Shown one piece after another: positions 18,801-26,556 of a stretch of 39,210 nt of DNA. Below the pieces are notes generated by a model. The model was not told the DNA's origin. It was given only the letters and a program-made list of their open reading frames with translations, and did no database searches. The position numbers and the translations under genes are program-made. The first letter of the stretch is position 1. Every line of letters starts with the position of its first letter. Source of the stretch: Dysgonamonadaceae bacterium (GTDB lineage Bacteria > Bacteroidota > Bacteroidia > Bacteroidales > Azobacteroidaceae); assembly GCA_031272075.1 (NCBI GenBank), contig JAISUK010000029.1:1-39210 (forward strand). The letters are read 5' to 3'.

Positions 18801-20133
18801 GCGAATCGTGGATCCGCATACCAAGATCGTGTTGCACGCGCACAACATTCCGTATGCTTCCAAACTTTTCTTCAAAAACGGCGACAAGATCAAAAAAGGC
18901 GATATGATTATCGAATGGGATCCGTTTAACGCCGTGATCGTGTCGGAAGTCACCGGTAAGATCTATTTCGAAAACCTTACAGAAAATGTCACCTACAAGA
19001 TAGAATTTGATGAACAGACGGGTTTGAAAGAAAAAATCATCATCGAATCGCGCGATAAAACAAAGATTCCTACCGCACAAATCTTGAATAAAGACGGCGA
19101 AGTATTGAAAACCTATAGCCTTCCGCTCGGAGCGCATATCGTTAAAGAAAACGGCGACTCCATCAAAATAGGGGAAGTATTGGTGAAAATTCCGCGTGCT
19201 GTGGGCAAAACCGGCGACATCACCGGAGGACTTCCGCGTGTTACGGAATTGTTTGAAGCGCGTAATCCTTCCAATCCGGCTGTGGTGTCGGAAATCGATG
19301 GCGAAATCAGTTTTGGTAAAGTCAAACGTGGCAATCGCGAAGTAATCGTGACTTCTAAAACGGGAGAATTTAAAATTTACCTCGTTCCGCTGTCCAAACA
19401 AATCCTGGTGCAGGAAAATGACTATGTGCGCGCAGGTACACCATTGTCCGACGGAGCAATCACACCCTCGGATATCCTGGCGATCAGCGGTCCGACCGCC
19501 GTTCAGGAATATATCGTCAACGAAGTGCAGGACGTTTACCGCCTGCAAGGCGTGAAAATCAACGACAAGCATTTTGAAGTGATCGTCCGCCAAATGATGC
19601 TTAAAGTTGAAATTGTTGAGCCGGGCGATACCCGTTTCCTCGAACAGCAACTGGTGGATAAGAATGAGGTGATGGAAGAAAATGATCGGATCTGGGGTAA
19701 AAAAGTCGTTATCGACAGCGGCGATTCTCCCAATCTGAAACCGGGACAGATTGTTACCGTCCGTAAATTGAGGGATGAAAACAGTGCCCTGAAACGTCGC
19801 GACCTGAAATTGGTGGAAGTACGCGATGCGGTTCCGGCTACAGCCAATCAAGAATTGCAGGGAATCACACGCGCAGCGCTGCAAACCAATAGCTTCATGT
19901 CGGCTGCTTCTTTCCAGGAAACAACCAAAGTGCTGAACGAGGCCGCAATCAATGGCAAGATCGACAAGCTGGAAGGCATGAAAGAAAATGTGATCTGCGG
20001 ACATCTGATTCCTGCAGGAACAGGCTTGCGGGATTATGAAAAACTGGTTGTAGGCTGTAAGGACGATTTCGATAAAGCGCATGCTTCTTCCGGACGTTCC
20101 CGCGCTTTCGCCACAATCAGGGAAGAAGATTGA
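15847..20133 (+). CDS. rpoC: DNA-directed RNA polymerase subunit beta'
   Basis: A 1428-residue beta' subunit. The N-terminal zinc ribbon has CHC (66-68) and CDRC (81-84). The catalytic NADFDGDQM holds the three magnesium-binding aspartates at 470, 472 and 474. The second zinc site is seen in [19 protein letters not shown], and the trigger loop region follows with [23 protein letters not shown] in two adjoining blocks. The C-terminus is complete and ends FATIREED. A long open frame on the opposite strand (20265-18667) is a shadow. The gene is followed by two hairpins, the second a strong terminator. Confidence 0.99.
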   Translation: MAFRKEVKAKTGFSKITIGLASPDEILGNSSGEVLKPETINYRTYKPERDGLFCERIFGPVKDYECHCGKYKRIRYKGIVCDRCGVEVTEKKVRRERMGHIHLVVPVAHIWYFRSLPNKIGYLLGLPTKKLDSVIYYERYIVIQTGVVTDREKFDLLAEEEYLEILDKLPKDNQLLEDTDPNKFIAKMGAEAIYDLLANLDLDSLSYELRHKASNDSSQQRKNEALKRLQVVESFRLSKAKNRPEWMIVKVVPVIPPELRPLVPLDGGRFATSDLNDLYRRVIIRNNRLKRLIDIKAPDVILRNEKRMLQESVDSLFDNSRKSSAVKTDANRPLKSLSDSLKGKQGRFRQNLLGKRVDYSARSVIVVGPELKMHECGLPKNMAAELYKPFIIRKLIDRGIVKTVKSAKKIVDRKEPIVWDILEYVMKGYPVLLNRAPTLHRLGIQAFQPKLIEGKAIQLHPLSCTAFNADFDGDQMAVHLPLGNEAVLEAQMLMLASHNILNPANGAPITVPSQDMVLGLYYITKERKGAKGEGLIFYGPEEAIIAYNEGKVDIHAPVKVIVKDLDETKKTVRVLRDTTVGRVMVNEIVPEGVGYINEVLSKKSLRDIIGNVIKVCGVAKTAQFLDEIKDLGYYMAFKGGLSFNLEDIIIPEQKQQLVDDGYAEVEQIVANYNMGFITNNERYNQIIDTWTHVNSRLSNILMKQLSEDDQGFNSVYMMLDSGARGSKEQIRQLSGMRGLMAKPQKSGAEGGQIIENPILSNFKEGLSVLEYFISTHGARKGLADTALKTADAGYLTRRLVDVSHDVIINEEDCGTLRGLVCTELKNNEEIVASLYERILGRVSVHNIQHPITGEIIVESGQEITEDKAKIIQESPIERVEIRSVLTCESKKGVCAKCYGRNLATGRMVQKGEAVGVIAAQSIGEPGTQLTLRTFHVGGIASNIATENNVVSKYDGILEIDELRTVEVDDESGKKIQIVVSRLAELRIVDPHTKIVLHAHNIPYASKLFFKNGDKIKKGDMIIEWDPFNAVIVSEVTGKIYFENLTENVTYKIEFDEQTGLKEKIIIESRDKTKIPTAQILNKDGEVLKTYSLPLGAHIVKENGDSIKIGEVLVKIPRAVGKTGDITGGLPRVTELFEARNPSNPAVVSEIDGEISFGKVKRGNREVIVTSKTGEFKIYLVPLSKQILVQENDYVRAGTPLSDGAITPSDILAISGPTAVQEYIVNEVQDVYRLQGVKINDKHFEVIVRQMMLKVEIVEPGDTRFLEQQLVDKNEVMEENDRIWGKKVVIDSGDSPNLKPGQIVTVRKLRDENSALKRRDLKLVEVRDAVPATANQELQGITRAALQTNSFMSAASFQETTKVLNEAAINGKIDKLEGMKENVICGHLIPAGTGLRDYEKLVVGCKDDFDKAHASSGRSRAFATIREED

Positions 20134-20134
20134 C

Positions 20135-20154
20135 AATTTTCTTCTCCTGAAGAA
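20135..20154 (+). other. Hairpin just after rpoC
   Basis: TTTTCTTC (20135-20142), loop TCCT and GAAGAAAA (20147-20154) form a perfect 8-pair stem one base after the stop codon. It has no T tract of its own. It probably stabilises the mRNA 3' end or assists the terminator that follows. Confidence 0.5.
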
Positions 20155-20160
20155 AACGTA

Positions 20161-20200
20161 AAAAAAAGAGGTTGTCTCACAAGCCAACCTCTTTTTTTTT
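20161..20200. terminator. Bidirectional terminator between rpoC and the MFS gene
   Basis: AGAGGTTG (20167-20174) pairs with CAACCTCT (20185-20192), flanked by an A run on the left and a T run on the right, so it reads as an intrinsic terminator in both directions. It sits between the convergent rpoC and MFS transporter genes. The inner bases TTGT and ACAA allow an alternative, longer pairing. Confidence 0.9.
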
Positions 20201-20212
20201 CGGACAACAACG

Positions 20213-21607
20213 CTATCCTTCAATATTCGCTTTCTCCAGCCCGTAACCTTTTTTGGCATCCTCACGTTTCAGCAGGAATGCAAAGAAAATGGCCAACGCA
20301 CCGAAACAGGCAAATACCAGCATTGGAATCATGTAATTGTATTGCGGGACTTGCAGTTCTTTTCCATCAATCATTTTAGAGACACGACCAACCAGACAGT
20401 ATTTGTCAAGTATATGGCCTATCAGCATGGGAACACCCATCAACCCCCAGTTTTGAACCCAGAAAGTAATCGAATAAGCAGTCCCTAAACGATTCTCCGG
20501 GATGATTTTTGCTACCGAAGGCCACATTGCCGAAGGAACCAGTGAAAAGCCGATGCCCAACAGGATGATCAGACCGATGGCAAATGTCAGGTTGTTCAAA
20601 GAAGGGATGGAAAATAAGATATGGACACACAAAAGAATGACCGAGCCGATAATCATGATGGTGGCGCCTTTCCCTTTTCGGTCGTAAATGCTTCCGAAGA
20701 AAGGAGTCAAAAACAGAGCGCCCAATGGCAACAGCGCCGGAATATACCCCGCAAATTCATCGGAGACATGGAATTTCTGCACAATCAGATTCGTTGCGAA
20801 CTTGATAAAAGGAAATACCGCCGAATAAAACAAAACGCAAAGAATGGTGATATACCAAAATGCCCTCACCTTCAGGATTTGTAAAATATCCCCGAATTTG
20901 AATTTTTCCGTTTCTTCTGTTGTGGCTTTCGAAACCCCTTCTTGCTTGTCCAACTTTCTGTCGTACATGATGAACCCGATGAATGCCGTCAGTCCGATGC
21001 AGAGAATGAGGATGGACAAAAGTATGGGCGCGCTGATGTTTCCCGTCAGTTTTACCAACGGTACAGGCGTGAACATCGCCAGCGCCGTTCCGATACGTCC
21101 GGTTGAGGTGTTTAACCCAATAGCCAAGGCCATCTCTTTCCCTTTGAACCAACGAATGACAGCTTTATTGGCCGTGATGCCGAACATCTCGACGCCAACA
21201 CCGAAAATGGCGAATCCCAATCCCGCCAGAAAGGCTTGTTTGTTGGCTTCAAAAAAGAATAAATCCACCATCCCGTTGCCAAAAAAGCCGGATATGGACA
21301 GATATTTCATCAAGGCGCCGCATAGCATAATCAATATCGCCAATACGCCAGTGAAACGTATCCCTGTCTTATCCAGGATGATGCCCGACACGACCAACAT
21401 GATCAAAAACACATTAAACCAACCATATCCGCCGGTATACAAACCGTAGTCGGCGCCCGACCATGCCAAGCCTGCCTGCAAGCGTTCCTGAAGCGGCGCC
21501 ATGGCATCCGTTAAATAATAGCCACACAACATTGTAAATGACACCATCGCCAATGCAACCCATCGTCCCCAACGGGAGTCCCGCAACGTAGTTTTAATTT
21601 TTTCCAT
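20213..21607 (-). CDS. Major facilitator superfamily transporter, MFSD1-like
   Basis: A 464-residue inner-membrane carrier with about twelve hydrophobic segments. It starts at the ATG at 21607 (MEKIKTTLRDSRWGRWVAL). The frame extends to a TTG at 21682, but that lies on the predicted promoter. The motif GYGWFNVFLIMLVVSGIILD with KTGIRF, and WFKGKEMALAIGL with RIGTALAMF, recall MFSD1, the eukaryotic lysosomal dipeptide carrier, and related bacterial MFS proteins. MFS motif A is seen as DRKGKG in the second half. Substrate is unknown; a peptide-like or organic anion substrate is only a guess. The gene stands alone, convergent to rpoC and divergent from the ammonium locus. Confidence 0.8.
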   Translation of the reverse strand: MEKIKTTLRDSRWGRWVALAMVSFTMLCGYYLTDAMAPLQERLQAGLAWSGADYGLYTGGYGWFNVFLIMLVVSGIILDKTGIRFTGVLAILIMLCGALMKYLSISGFFGNGMVDLFFFEANKQAFLAGLGFAIFGVGVEMFGITANKAVIRWFKGKEMALAIGLNTSTGRIGTALAMFTPVPLVKLTGNISAPILLSILILCIGLTAFIGFIMYDRKLDKQEGVSKATTEETEKFKFGDILQILKVRAFWYITILCVLFYSAVFPFIKFATNLIVQKFHVSDEFAGYIPALLPLGALFLTPFFGSIYDRKGKGATIMIIGSVILLCVHILFSIPSLNNLTFAIGLIILLGIGFSLVPSAMWPSVAKIIPENRLGTAYSITFWVQNWGLMGVPMLIGHILDKYCLVGRVSKMIDGKELQVPQYNYMIPMLVFACFGALAIFFAFLLKREDAKKGYGLEKANIEG

Positions 21608-22051
21608 CTGATAAATCAATAAAATAATGAAACAATAATCGAATAAATTAATATTAAAATGAATTGATAAATAAAACCCCAAAGGTAATAAAAGCTGGAA
21701 AATATTCGGTCATTATTATCGGAAAACAATTTAATTTGCCCGAATCCGGTCTGGTAAATAGTAAGAATTTTCATAAAAACAGGCGCGTATCGACAACCAA
21801 ATTAGAAAAACGACAATAAATTGACAAAAAAATTATGTCAATCATTTTAATTAACTCTCAGTCATTTACGATTCATTTGGGAATTAGAAATAAAATTTTA
21901 ACATAATAATATTGTTAAATATTTTTTTATGTAATTATTATGACATATATTTGCAGCGTTTTATTTACGTGATTAACGATCTTATTTCACTAAGTTGACA
22001 GTAGATAGGCAAATAGTTTTAGTTATTAATCATTTTTAGGCATTTACTTTT
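21608..22051. promoter_or_regulatory. Divergent regulatory region between MFS and ammonium loci
   Basis: 444 bases without a gene, strongly AT-rich. It holds the MFS -7 box (21680-21687) and a rightward -7 box TATATTTG (21946-21953) for the ammonium genes, with a poor -33. Between them lies a perfect dyad, ATTGACA (21820-21826) and TGTCAAT (21836-21842). CGACAA is repeated at 21791 and 21811, and the left dyad arm contains a TGACAA. The dyad and repeats look like an operator, but no regulator can be named. Nothing coding is seen. Confidence 0.55.
21680..21687 (-). promoter_or_regulatory. Candidate -7 box for the MFS transporter gene
   Basis: The minus strand reads TACCTTTG, an exact TAnnTTTG match, giving a leader of about 65 bases before the ATG at 21607. 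The -33 region is weak. The box covers the TTG at 21682, which rules against that codon as the start. Confidence 0.6.
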
Positions 22052-22765
22052 ATGAAGAAGATTTTAGAAAGTAAAAAATTTGTTTTAGGGGCTTTATTAT
22101 TGAGCTTGGGATTAGTGTTATCGACTAGCAGAACCGCGGCACAGACAGAAGTATCTGTGGGTGCGGATCTGGTTAGCAGCTACGTATGGCGTGGCGTTTA
22201 TTGTGGTGGCGTCAGCATCCAGCCTTCACTCGGAGTGTCTGCAGGAGGCTTTTCGTTGACAGCATGGGGTTCGGTAGGGTATACCTCCCCGCTTTACACC
22301 GAAGAGTTTGATTTCACCGCGGGCTATAGCATCGGCGGTCTGAGTCTGGCTATTACGGATTACTGGTTCTTGAATTACGGTGACGAAAACGATTACTTCA
22401 ATTACAAATCGGAAGAGACTTCGCACATGTTTGAGGGTTCATTGAGTTATGATTTCGGCGCCCTGGCATTGAGTTGGAATACGTTCTTCGGTGGAGCGGA
22501 TTTCAATGCCGAAGGCAAACGCGCTAATTCGACTTACATCTCTGCGGTTGCGCCATTCAAACTCGGTGGAGTGGACATGAGTCTTGAGCTTGGCATTACT
22601 CCCTGGGAGGGGCTTTATGCCGACAAGTTCAACCTTGTCAACATCGACATTACGGGAACCAAAGAAATCAAAGTGACGGATTCGTTTACGATCCCTGCCT
22701 TTTCAAAGGTGGTTCTTAATCCGGCAGCTAAAGAAACGCATTTTGTTTTTGGAGTTAGTTTTTAA
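22052..22765 (+). CDS. Outer-membrane beta-barrel protein of the ammonium locus
   Basis: 237 residues with a clear signal peptide (about 1-30, ending SRTAAQ). The mature part is rich in alternating aromatic and small residues (GADLVSSYVWRGVYCGG, YSIGGLSLAITDYWF) and closes with a phenylalanine-terminated strand, FVFGVSF, as expected for a barrel recognised by the BAM complex. It resembles the TorF-like putative porin family. It is the first gene of a unit with a PII protein (22 bases downstream) and an ammonium channel, so a role in letting ammonium or another nitrogen source cross the outer membrane is reasonable, but inferred. Transcription probably starts near 21959. Confidence 0.75.
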   Translation: MKKILESKKFVLGALLLSLGLVLSTSRTAAQTEVSVGADLVSSYVWRGVYCGGVSIQPSLGVSAGGFSLTAWGSVGYTSPLYTEEFDFTAGYSIGGLSLAITDYWFLNYGDENDYFNYKSEETSHMFEGSLSYDFGALALSWNTFFGGADFNAEGKRANSTYISAVAPFKLGGVDMSLELGITPWEGLYADKFNLVNIDITGTKEIKVTDSFTIPAFSKVVLNPAAKETHFVFGVSF

Positions 22766-22787
22766 TATTTACAACAATTATTTACGT

Positions 22788-23141
22788 ATGAAAAAGATTG
22801 AAGCAATTATTCGGAAAGTTAAATTCGATGAGGTTAAAGACGCGCTGCTTGAGGCTGATATCGAATGGTTTTCTTATTCGGAAGTGAGAGGCATCGGCAA
22901 AGATCGGCAGGAAAGAATTTACAGGGGCGTGATCTACGACACGAGTTCAATTGAACGCATCGCCCTGAGTATCATTGTTCGTGATCAGAATGTGGAAAAG
23001 GCCATCAAGGCAATCGAAAATGCAGCGCGTACCGGCAGCATCGGCGACGGACGTATTTTCGTACTGCCCGTAGATGATGCCGTGAGTATCCGTACCGGGA
23101 AAAGAGGGGATTCAACATTGTTTATCTCTTCAGAGAAATAA
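22788..23141 (+). CDS. glnK: PII nitrogen regulatory protein
   Basis: A 117-residue PII signalling protein. The ATG at 22788 (MKKIEAIIRKVKFDEVKDAL) matches the family start; the longer frame overlaps the barrel gene and is rejected. The C-terminal signature TGSIGDGRIFV binds ATP/ADP. The T-loop reads GIGKDRQERIYRGVIY, about one residue shorter than in E. coli, with tyrosines at the positions of Tyr46 and the uridylylation site Tyr51. Trimeric PII proteins next to amt (GlnK type) sense 2-oxoglutarate and energy state and plug the ammonium channel with the T-loop. The name glnK rests on linkage to amt. Start context is ACGTATGAAA. Confidence 0.94.
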   Translation: MKKIEAIIRKVKFDEVKDALLEADIEWFSYSEVRGIGKDRQERIYRGVIYDTSSIERIALSIIVRDQNVEKAIKAIENAARTGSIGDGRIFVLPVDDAVSIRTGKRGDSTLFISSEK

Positions 23142-23168
23142 TAGTAACTAGTAATAAAATCAGAAAAA

Positions 23169-23260
23169 ATGAAACGAGCATGTTTTTCAAACATCCAAGT
23201 TGATGACAATAATGACATGCGAGTTCCATACGACATTTTAAAAAACAAAATTATTTACGT
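23169..23260 (+). repeat. Leader element copy B, upstream of amt
   Basis: The 66-base core 23169-23234 matches copy A (5274-5209, minus strand) at 63 positions; an A-rich tail then leads to the amt start at 23261. GCATG (23178-23182) pairs with CATGC (23216-23220), and AAC (23173-23175) with GTT (23223-23225), with GA facing GA between them and a 33-base loop. A 31-codon frame from 23169 ends in a TGA overlapping the amt ATG. Copy A breaks that frame at codon five, so it is probably not a conserved leader peptide. Confidence 0.85.
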
Positions 23261-24742
23261 ATGAAAACATATATCAAAATAACACGCACGAGACTGACTT
23301 TATTTGCAGTGTTCGCAATCATGATTATTATTTCCGCTTCGAAGTTATGGGCACAGGACACACCTGCTACGGATACGGCTGTTACAGAGGTAATCCTCAC
23401 CGCAGTGCCGGATGAAGCGGTAATAGAAGAAGTTACGCAGGCCGAAATTTCTGACGGTGTTGCAGACCTGTCGTTATCGGTCAATACGGTATGGATGTTG
23501 CTGGCCGCCATGTTGGTATTCTTCATGCAACCGGGTTTTGCGCTCGTTGAGGCAGGATTTACGCGTACCAAGAATACTGCCAACATACTGATGAAGAACT
23601 TTTTGGATTTTATGATCGGTTCTTTGCTGTTCTTCTTTCTCGGGTTTGGCATCATGTTCGGATGTGACGGCGCCGGTTTTTTAGGCATGCCGAATTTCGG
23701 CGATTTGTCATTCTACGATAATGGGCTTCCTACCGAAGGCTTCCTGATTTTCCAGACGGTATTCTGCGCAACCGCAGCAACCATCGTGTCGGGGGCCATG
23801 GCCGAACGCACCAAATTTCACATGTATCTGGTATACACCATCTTAATTAGTGTTATCATCTATCCTATTTCCGGTCATTGGACATGGGGAGGCGGATGGT
23901 TGTCCACGCTGAATTTGATGGGAGATACCGCCATATCCGGATTTCACGACTTCGCCGGTTCTACGATTGTTCACTCCGTCGGCGGCTGGGTTGCCCTGGT
24001 CGGTGCTGCTGTACTCGGCCCGCGTATCGGCAAGTATGCCAAAGACGGCAAGTCGAAAGCCATTCCGGGACACAATCTCACCATCGCCGCTTTGGGCGTA
24101 TTCATCCTGTGGTTTGGCTGGTTCGGATTCAATCCGGGTTCGCAACTCGCTGCTTCCAGCGGTGACGACCGCGTGGCCATTTCGCACGTGTTCCTGACAA
24201 CCAACCTCGCAGCGGCGGCAGGCGGACTGTTCTCGCTGCTCACAGCATGGTGCAAATACAAGAAACCATCCCTTTCACTGACACTGAATGGCGTGCTCGC
24301 CGGATTGGTCGGTATCACTGCCGGTTGCGACGCCGTATCGCCTTGGGGCGCTATTATCATCGGTGCAGTCTGCGGTATTGTGATGGTATTCTCAGTCGAA
24401 TTTATTGATAAGGTGCTCAAAATCGACGATCCCGTCGGCGCTTCTTCCGTTCATGGCACTTGCGGCCTCGTAGGTACGTTGATGACCGGTTTGCTTTCCA
24501 TTCAACCGGTATTGGATGACGCAGGGAACACCATTCTTGACCATGCCGGCTTGCTCTACGGCGGCGGAATCGAACTGTTTGCTATTCAAGCGGTAGGCGC
24601 TCTGGTAATCGGCGCATGGGCAGCCATCGCCGGCTTCGTCATCTTCAAGCTCCTGGATGTTACTTTCGGTATTCGTGTATCAAAACGTGTTGAAGAAGAA
24701 GGATTGGACATTTATGAACATGGAGAAACAGCTTATAACTAA
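23261..24742 (+). CDS. amt: Ammonium transporter Amt
   Basis: A 493-residue Amt/Mep/Rh channel for ammonium in the inner membrane. An N-terminal signal-like segment (about 12-31) precedes an acidic linker (32-70) and then eleven membrane helices. Hallmarks are the gate and pore motifs QPGFALVEAGFTRTKN (90-105), FCATAATIVSGAMAER (168-183), the signature DFAGSTIVHSVGGWVALVGA with the first pore histidine at 238, and VHGTCGLVGT with the second at 398. It is the last gene of the barrel-PII-Amt unit, preceded by leader element B and followed by a terminator. PII probably controls the channel. Confidence 0.96.
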   Translation: MKTYIKITRTRLTLFAVFAIMIIISASKLWAQDTPATDTAVTEVILTAVPDEAVIEEVTQAEISDGVADLSLSVNTVWMLLAAMLVFFMQPGFALVEAGFTRTKNTANILMKNFLDFMIGSLLFFFLGFGIMFGCDGAGFLGMPNFGDLSFYDNGLPTEGFLIFQTVFCATAATIVSGAMAERTKFHMYLVYTILISVIIYPISGHWTWGGGWLSTLNLMGDTAISGFHDFAGSTIVHSVGGWVALVGAAVLGPRIGKYAKDGKSKAIPGHNLTIAALGVFILWFGWFGFNPGSQLAASSGDDRVAISHVFLTTNLAAAAGGLFSLLTAWCKYKKPSLSLTLNGVLAGLVGITAGCDAVSPWGAIIIGAVCGIVMVFSVEFIDKVLKIDDPVGASSVHGTCGLVGTLMTGLLSIQPVLDDAGNTILDHAGLLYGGGIELFAIQAVGALVIGAWAAIAGFVIFKLLDVTFGIRVSKRVEEEGLDIYEHGETAYN

Positions 24743-24803
24743 CCATTTCTTTTACTAAAAATAAATTAATTACACACAAGTTGATTTTTCAACACTGAAA
24801 AAA

Positions 24804-24836
24804 GACTGCTTCCCTCGTGGGAGCGGTCTTTTTTTT
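24804..24836 (+). terminator. Intrinsic terminator after amt
   Basis: GACTGCTTCC pairs with GGGAGCGGTC (two G-U pairs, loop CTCGT), ending at 24828 and followed by eight T residues. It closes the ammonium unit and isolates it from the sigma factor gene. Confidence 0.92.
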
Positions 24837-24851
24837 ACAATAAATATTTGT

Positions 24852-24859
24852 TACCTTTG
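24852..24859 (+). promoter_or_regulatory. Candidate -7 box directly before the ECF sigma gene
   Basis: TACCTTTG is an exact TAnnTTTG match, but only four bases lie between it and the ATG at 24864, so transcription from it would give a leaderless or nearly leaderless mRNA. No -33 TTTG is seen at the expected distance. Confidence 0.45.
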
Positions 24860-24863
24860 TAAC

Positions 24864-25406
24864 ATGTCTGATACCGATATCCTCATATTGTTGAAAGCCG
24901 GCTCAAAGCACGCGTTTGAAGAATTGTACAATAGGTATAGCGGAAAAATTTACCGCTTCGTTCTCAAAATAACCAATGGGAACGCCTGGCTGAGCGAGGA
25001 ACTTGTGCAACGTACATTTATTAAAGTATGGGAAAACCGAGCGCAGCTTGATTTGGACAAATCCGTTTTGTCATGGATGTGTACAATAGCTAAAAACATG
25101 ATGTTGAACGAACTGGAACATCAAACGGTGGAATATGTCTATCGCGAATATTTTTTACAAAATGCTGAATACGCCGATTGTGCCGTCGACAAAGCAGTAG
25201 AAGCAAGCATGTTGGAAACATTCATTGATGAATTGACGGAACGATTGCCTCCGGCAAGGAAAAAAATTTTTCTGTTGAGCAGAAAGGAGGGATTCTCAGT
25301 GAAAGAAATTTCTGAATACCTGAATCTCGCGCCGACCACCATTCAGACACAATTGACAAAGGCATTGGAATTCATAAAGAAACATCTGTCCAAGCGAATA
25401 GAATAA
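24864..25406 (+). CDS. ECF-type RNA polymerase sigma factor (Bacteroidota SusC/D-linked class)
   Basis: A 180-residue sigma-70 family protein of the extracytoplasmic-function type. Region 2 spans about residues 17-80 (FEELYNRYSGKIYRFVLK and ELVQRTFIKVWENR, promoter -10 recognition and core binding). Region 4 spans about 118-175 (LPPARKKIFLLSRKEGFSV with KEISEYLNLAPTTIQTQLTK, a helix-turn-helix). FecI-like factors of this sort are held inactive by a FecR protein and freed when the partner receptor binds its ligand. Here the FecR gene follows after 69 bases and the receptor after that. The expected target is the susC operon downstream. Confidence 0.94.
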   Translation: MSDTDILILLKAGSKHAFEELYNRYSGKIYRFVLKITNGNAWLSEELVQRTFIKVWENRAQLDLDKSVLSWMCTIAKNMMLNELEHQTVEYVYREYFLQNAEYADCAVDKAVEASMLETFIDELTERLPPARKKIFLLSRKEGFSVKEISEYLNLAPTTIQTQLTKALEFIKKHLSKRIE

Positions 25407-25475
25407 TAAAATCACCCGCAAAATAGTTTTTTTTCCACAGTTAGCGGTATTAATAATGAATAGATAACTGTAGAA

Positions 25476-26486
25476 ATGGAAAAGAAAAATTATTCGGTGC
25501 TGTTTGAAAAATACTTGGCGGATAAAACGACCATGCATGAAAAACGCACATTGATCCGTTTTTTATCAACCAATCCGGAAATCGATGATTGGTTTCGCGA
25601 ACAGATTCAAGCATCTTCCCCTGAAATAAGTGGAGATCTGAAGCAGAAAATGTATCTCGAAATCATGAAGATGATCCAGGAGACCAATGCCCCCGGAAAT
25701 AAAACCCGGAAGCCGCTCCGGCTGTTAATGCGCGTTGCGGCGGCAGTCTTTTTGCCGATTGCTCTCGCTTTCGGAATTTATCACTTTTATTTCTCCGGCA
25801 GAAACAGCGATATCGCCCCCATCCGCATTGAAGCGGAACGAGGCGAAAAAGCCAATGTCACCTTGCCCGACGGCAGTCGTGTTTGGCTCAATTCCAACTC
25901 ACACATCGTCTGCTACAATGCTTATAACCATCGCGACAGGCAACTTGTTCTTGACGGAGAGGCCTATTTTGAAGTCGCCCACAACCCCTCGAAACCATTC
26001 GTGGTACAATGCGGCGACTTTCAGGTGGAAGCGCTTGGCACCGCTTTCGATATCAAGGCATACCATGAAGATTCGATTGTATATGCCGTGCTTGCCGAAG
26101 GGAAAGTGAAACTGTCGTTTGCAGACAAAAACTTTTTCTTAACGCCCAATGAGCGGATTGTGTTAAATAAAACAACTAAAACGGCAACAATAGAGCGTAT
26201 TGATGCCACAGATTTTACGGATTGGCGGCGCAATCGACTGCGTTTTGAAAACGAATATTTTGCCGATATTGCAAAAACCATCTCGCGAATTTACAATGTT
26301 GAATACCTGATTGCCGACGAATCCATTAAGACTTTACGCTTTACAGGCGCTGTCGACAATACAAACATCGAATCGGTATTGAATGTGATTACGTTGACTT
26401 CGCCCGTTTTTTATACCATTGAAAACAGCCTGATCGTATTTCATGAAGACAAACGGAAAAAAGATTATTTCAAATCTGCACGCTGA
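25476..26486 (+). CDS. FecR-type anti-sigma factor
   Basis: A 336-residue membrane regulator. The cytoplasmic N-terminal part (1-82) binds the sigma factor. One membrane helix follows (about 83-106, RVAAAVFLPIALAFGIYHFY). The periplasmic FecR domain (about 112-235) carries GEKANVTLPDGSRVWLNSNS, GEAYFEVAHNPSKPFVV and ALGTAFDIKAY. The C-terminal DUF4974 domain (about 250-325) resembles the STN fold and is thought to contact the receptor's signalling domain. Together with the sigma gene upstream and the STN-bearing SusC downstream, it forms a trans-envelope signalling relay. Confidence 0.94.
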   Translation: MEKKNYSVLFEKYLADKTTMHEKRTLIRFLSTNPEIDDWFREQIQASSPEISGDLKQKMYLEIMKMIQETNAPGNKTRKPLRLLMRVAAAVFLPIALAFGIYHFYFSGRNSDIAPIRIEAERGEKANVTLPDGSRVWLNSNSHIVCYNAYNHRDRQLVLDGEAYFEVAHNPSKPFVVQCGDFQVEALGTAFDIKAYHEDSIVYAVLAEGKVKLSFADKNFFLTPNERIVLNKTTKTATIERIDATDFTDWRRNRLRFENEYFADIAKTISRIYNVEYLIADESIKTLRFTGAVDNTNIESVLNVITLTSPVFYTIENSLIVFHEDKRKKDYFKSAR

Positions 26487-26556
26487 GAAGAAAAAATAAC
26501 ATTCGGATAGTTAAAAATCTTTCTAAACTTGTATATATTATATAAACGATCATAGC

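Noticed and set aside
18667..20265. A 532-codon open frame on the minus strand opposite rpoC.
   Set aside because: It lies over the complete, highly conserved rpoC reading frame, has no recognisable domain, and its His/Phe/Asp-rich composition is what the complement of a conserved gene gives.
21608..21682. 25-codon N-terminal extension of the MFS transporter.
   Set aside because: It begins with TTG inside a TACCTTTG promoter box; the ATG at 21607 gives the normal family start.
23169..23263. A 31-codon frame in leader copy B ending in TGA that overlaps the amt ATG, resembling a coupled leader peptide.
   Set aside because: Copy A has a stop at codon five of the same frame, and copy C is in another frame at the shared GTTCCATACGAC. 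Conservation is at the nucleotide level, not the protein level.
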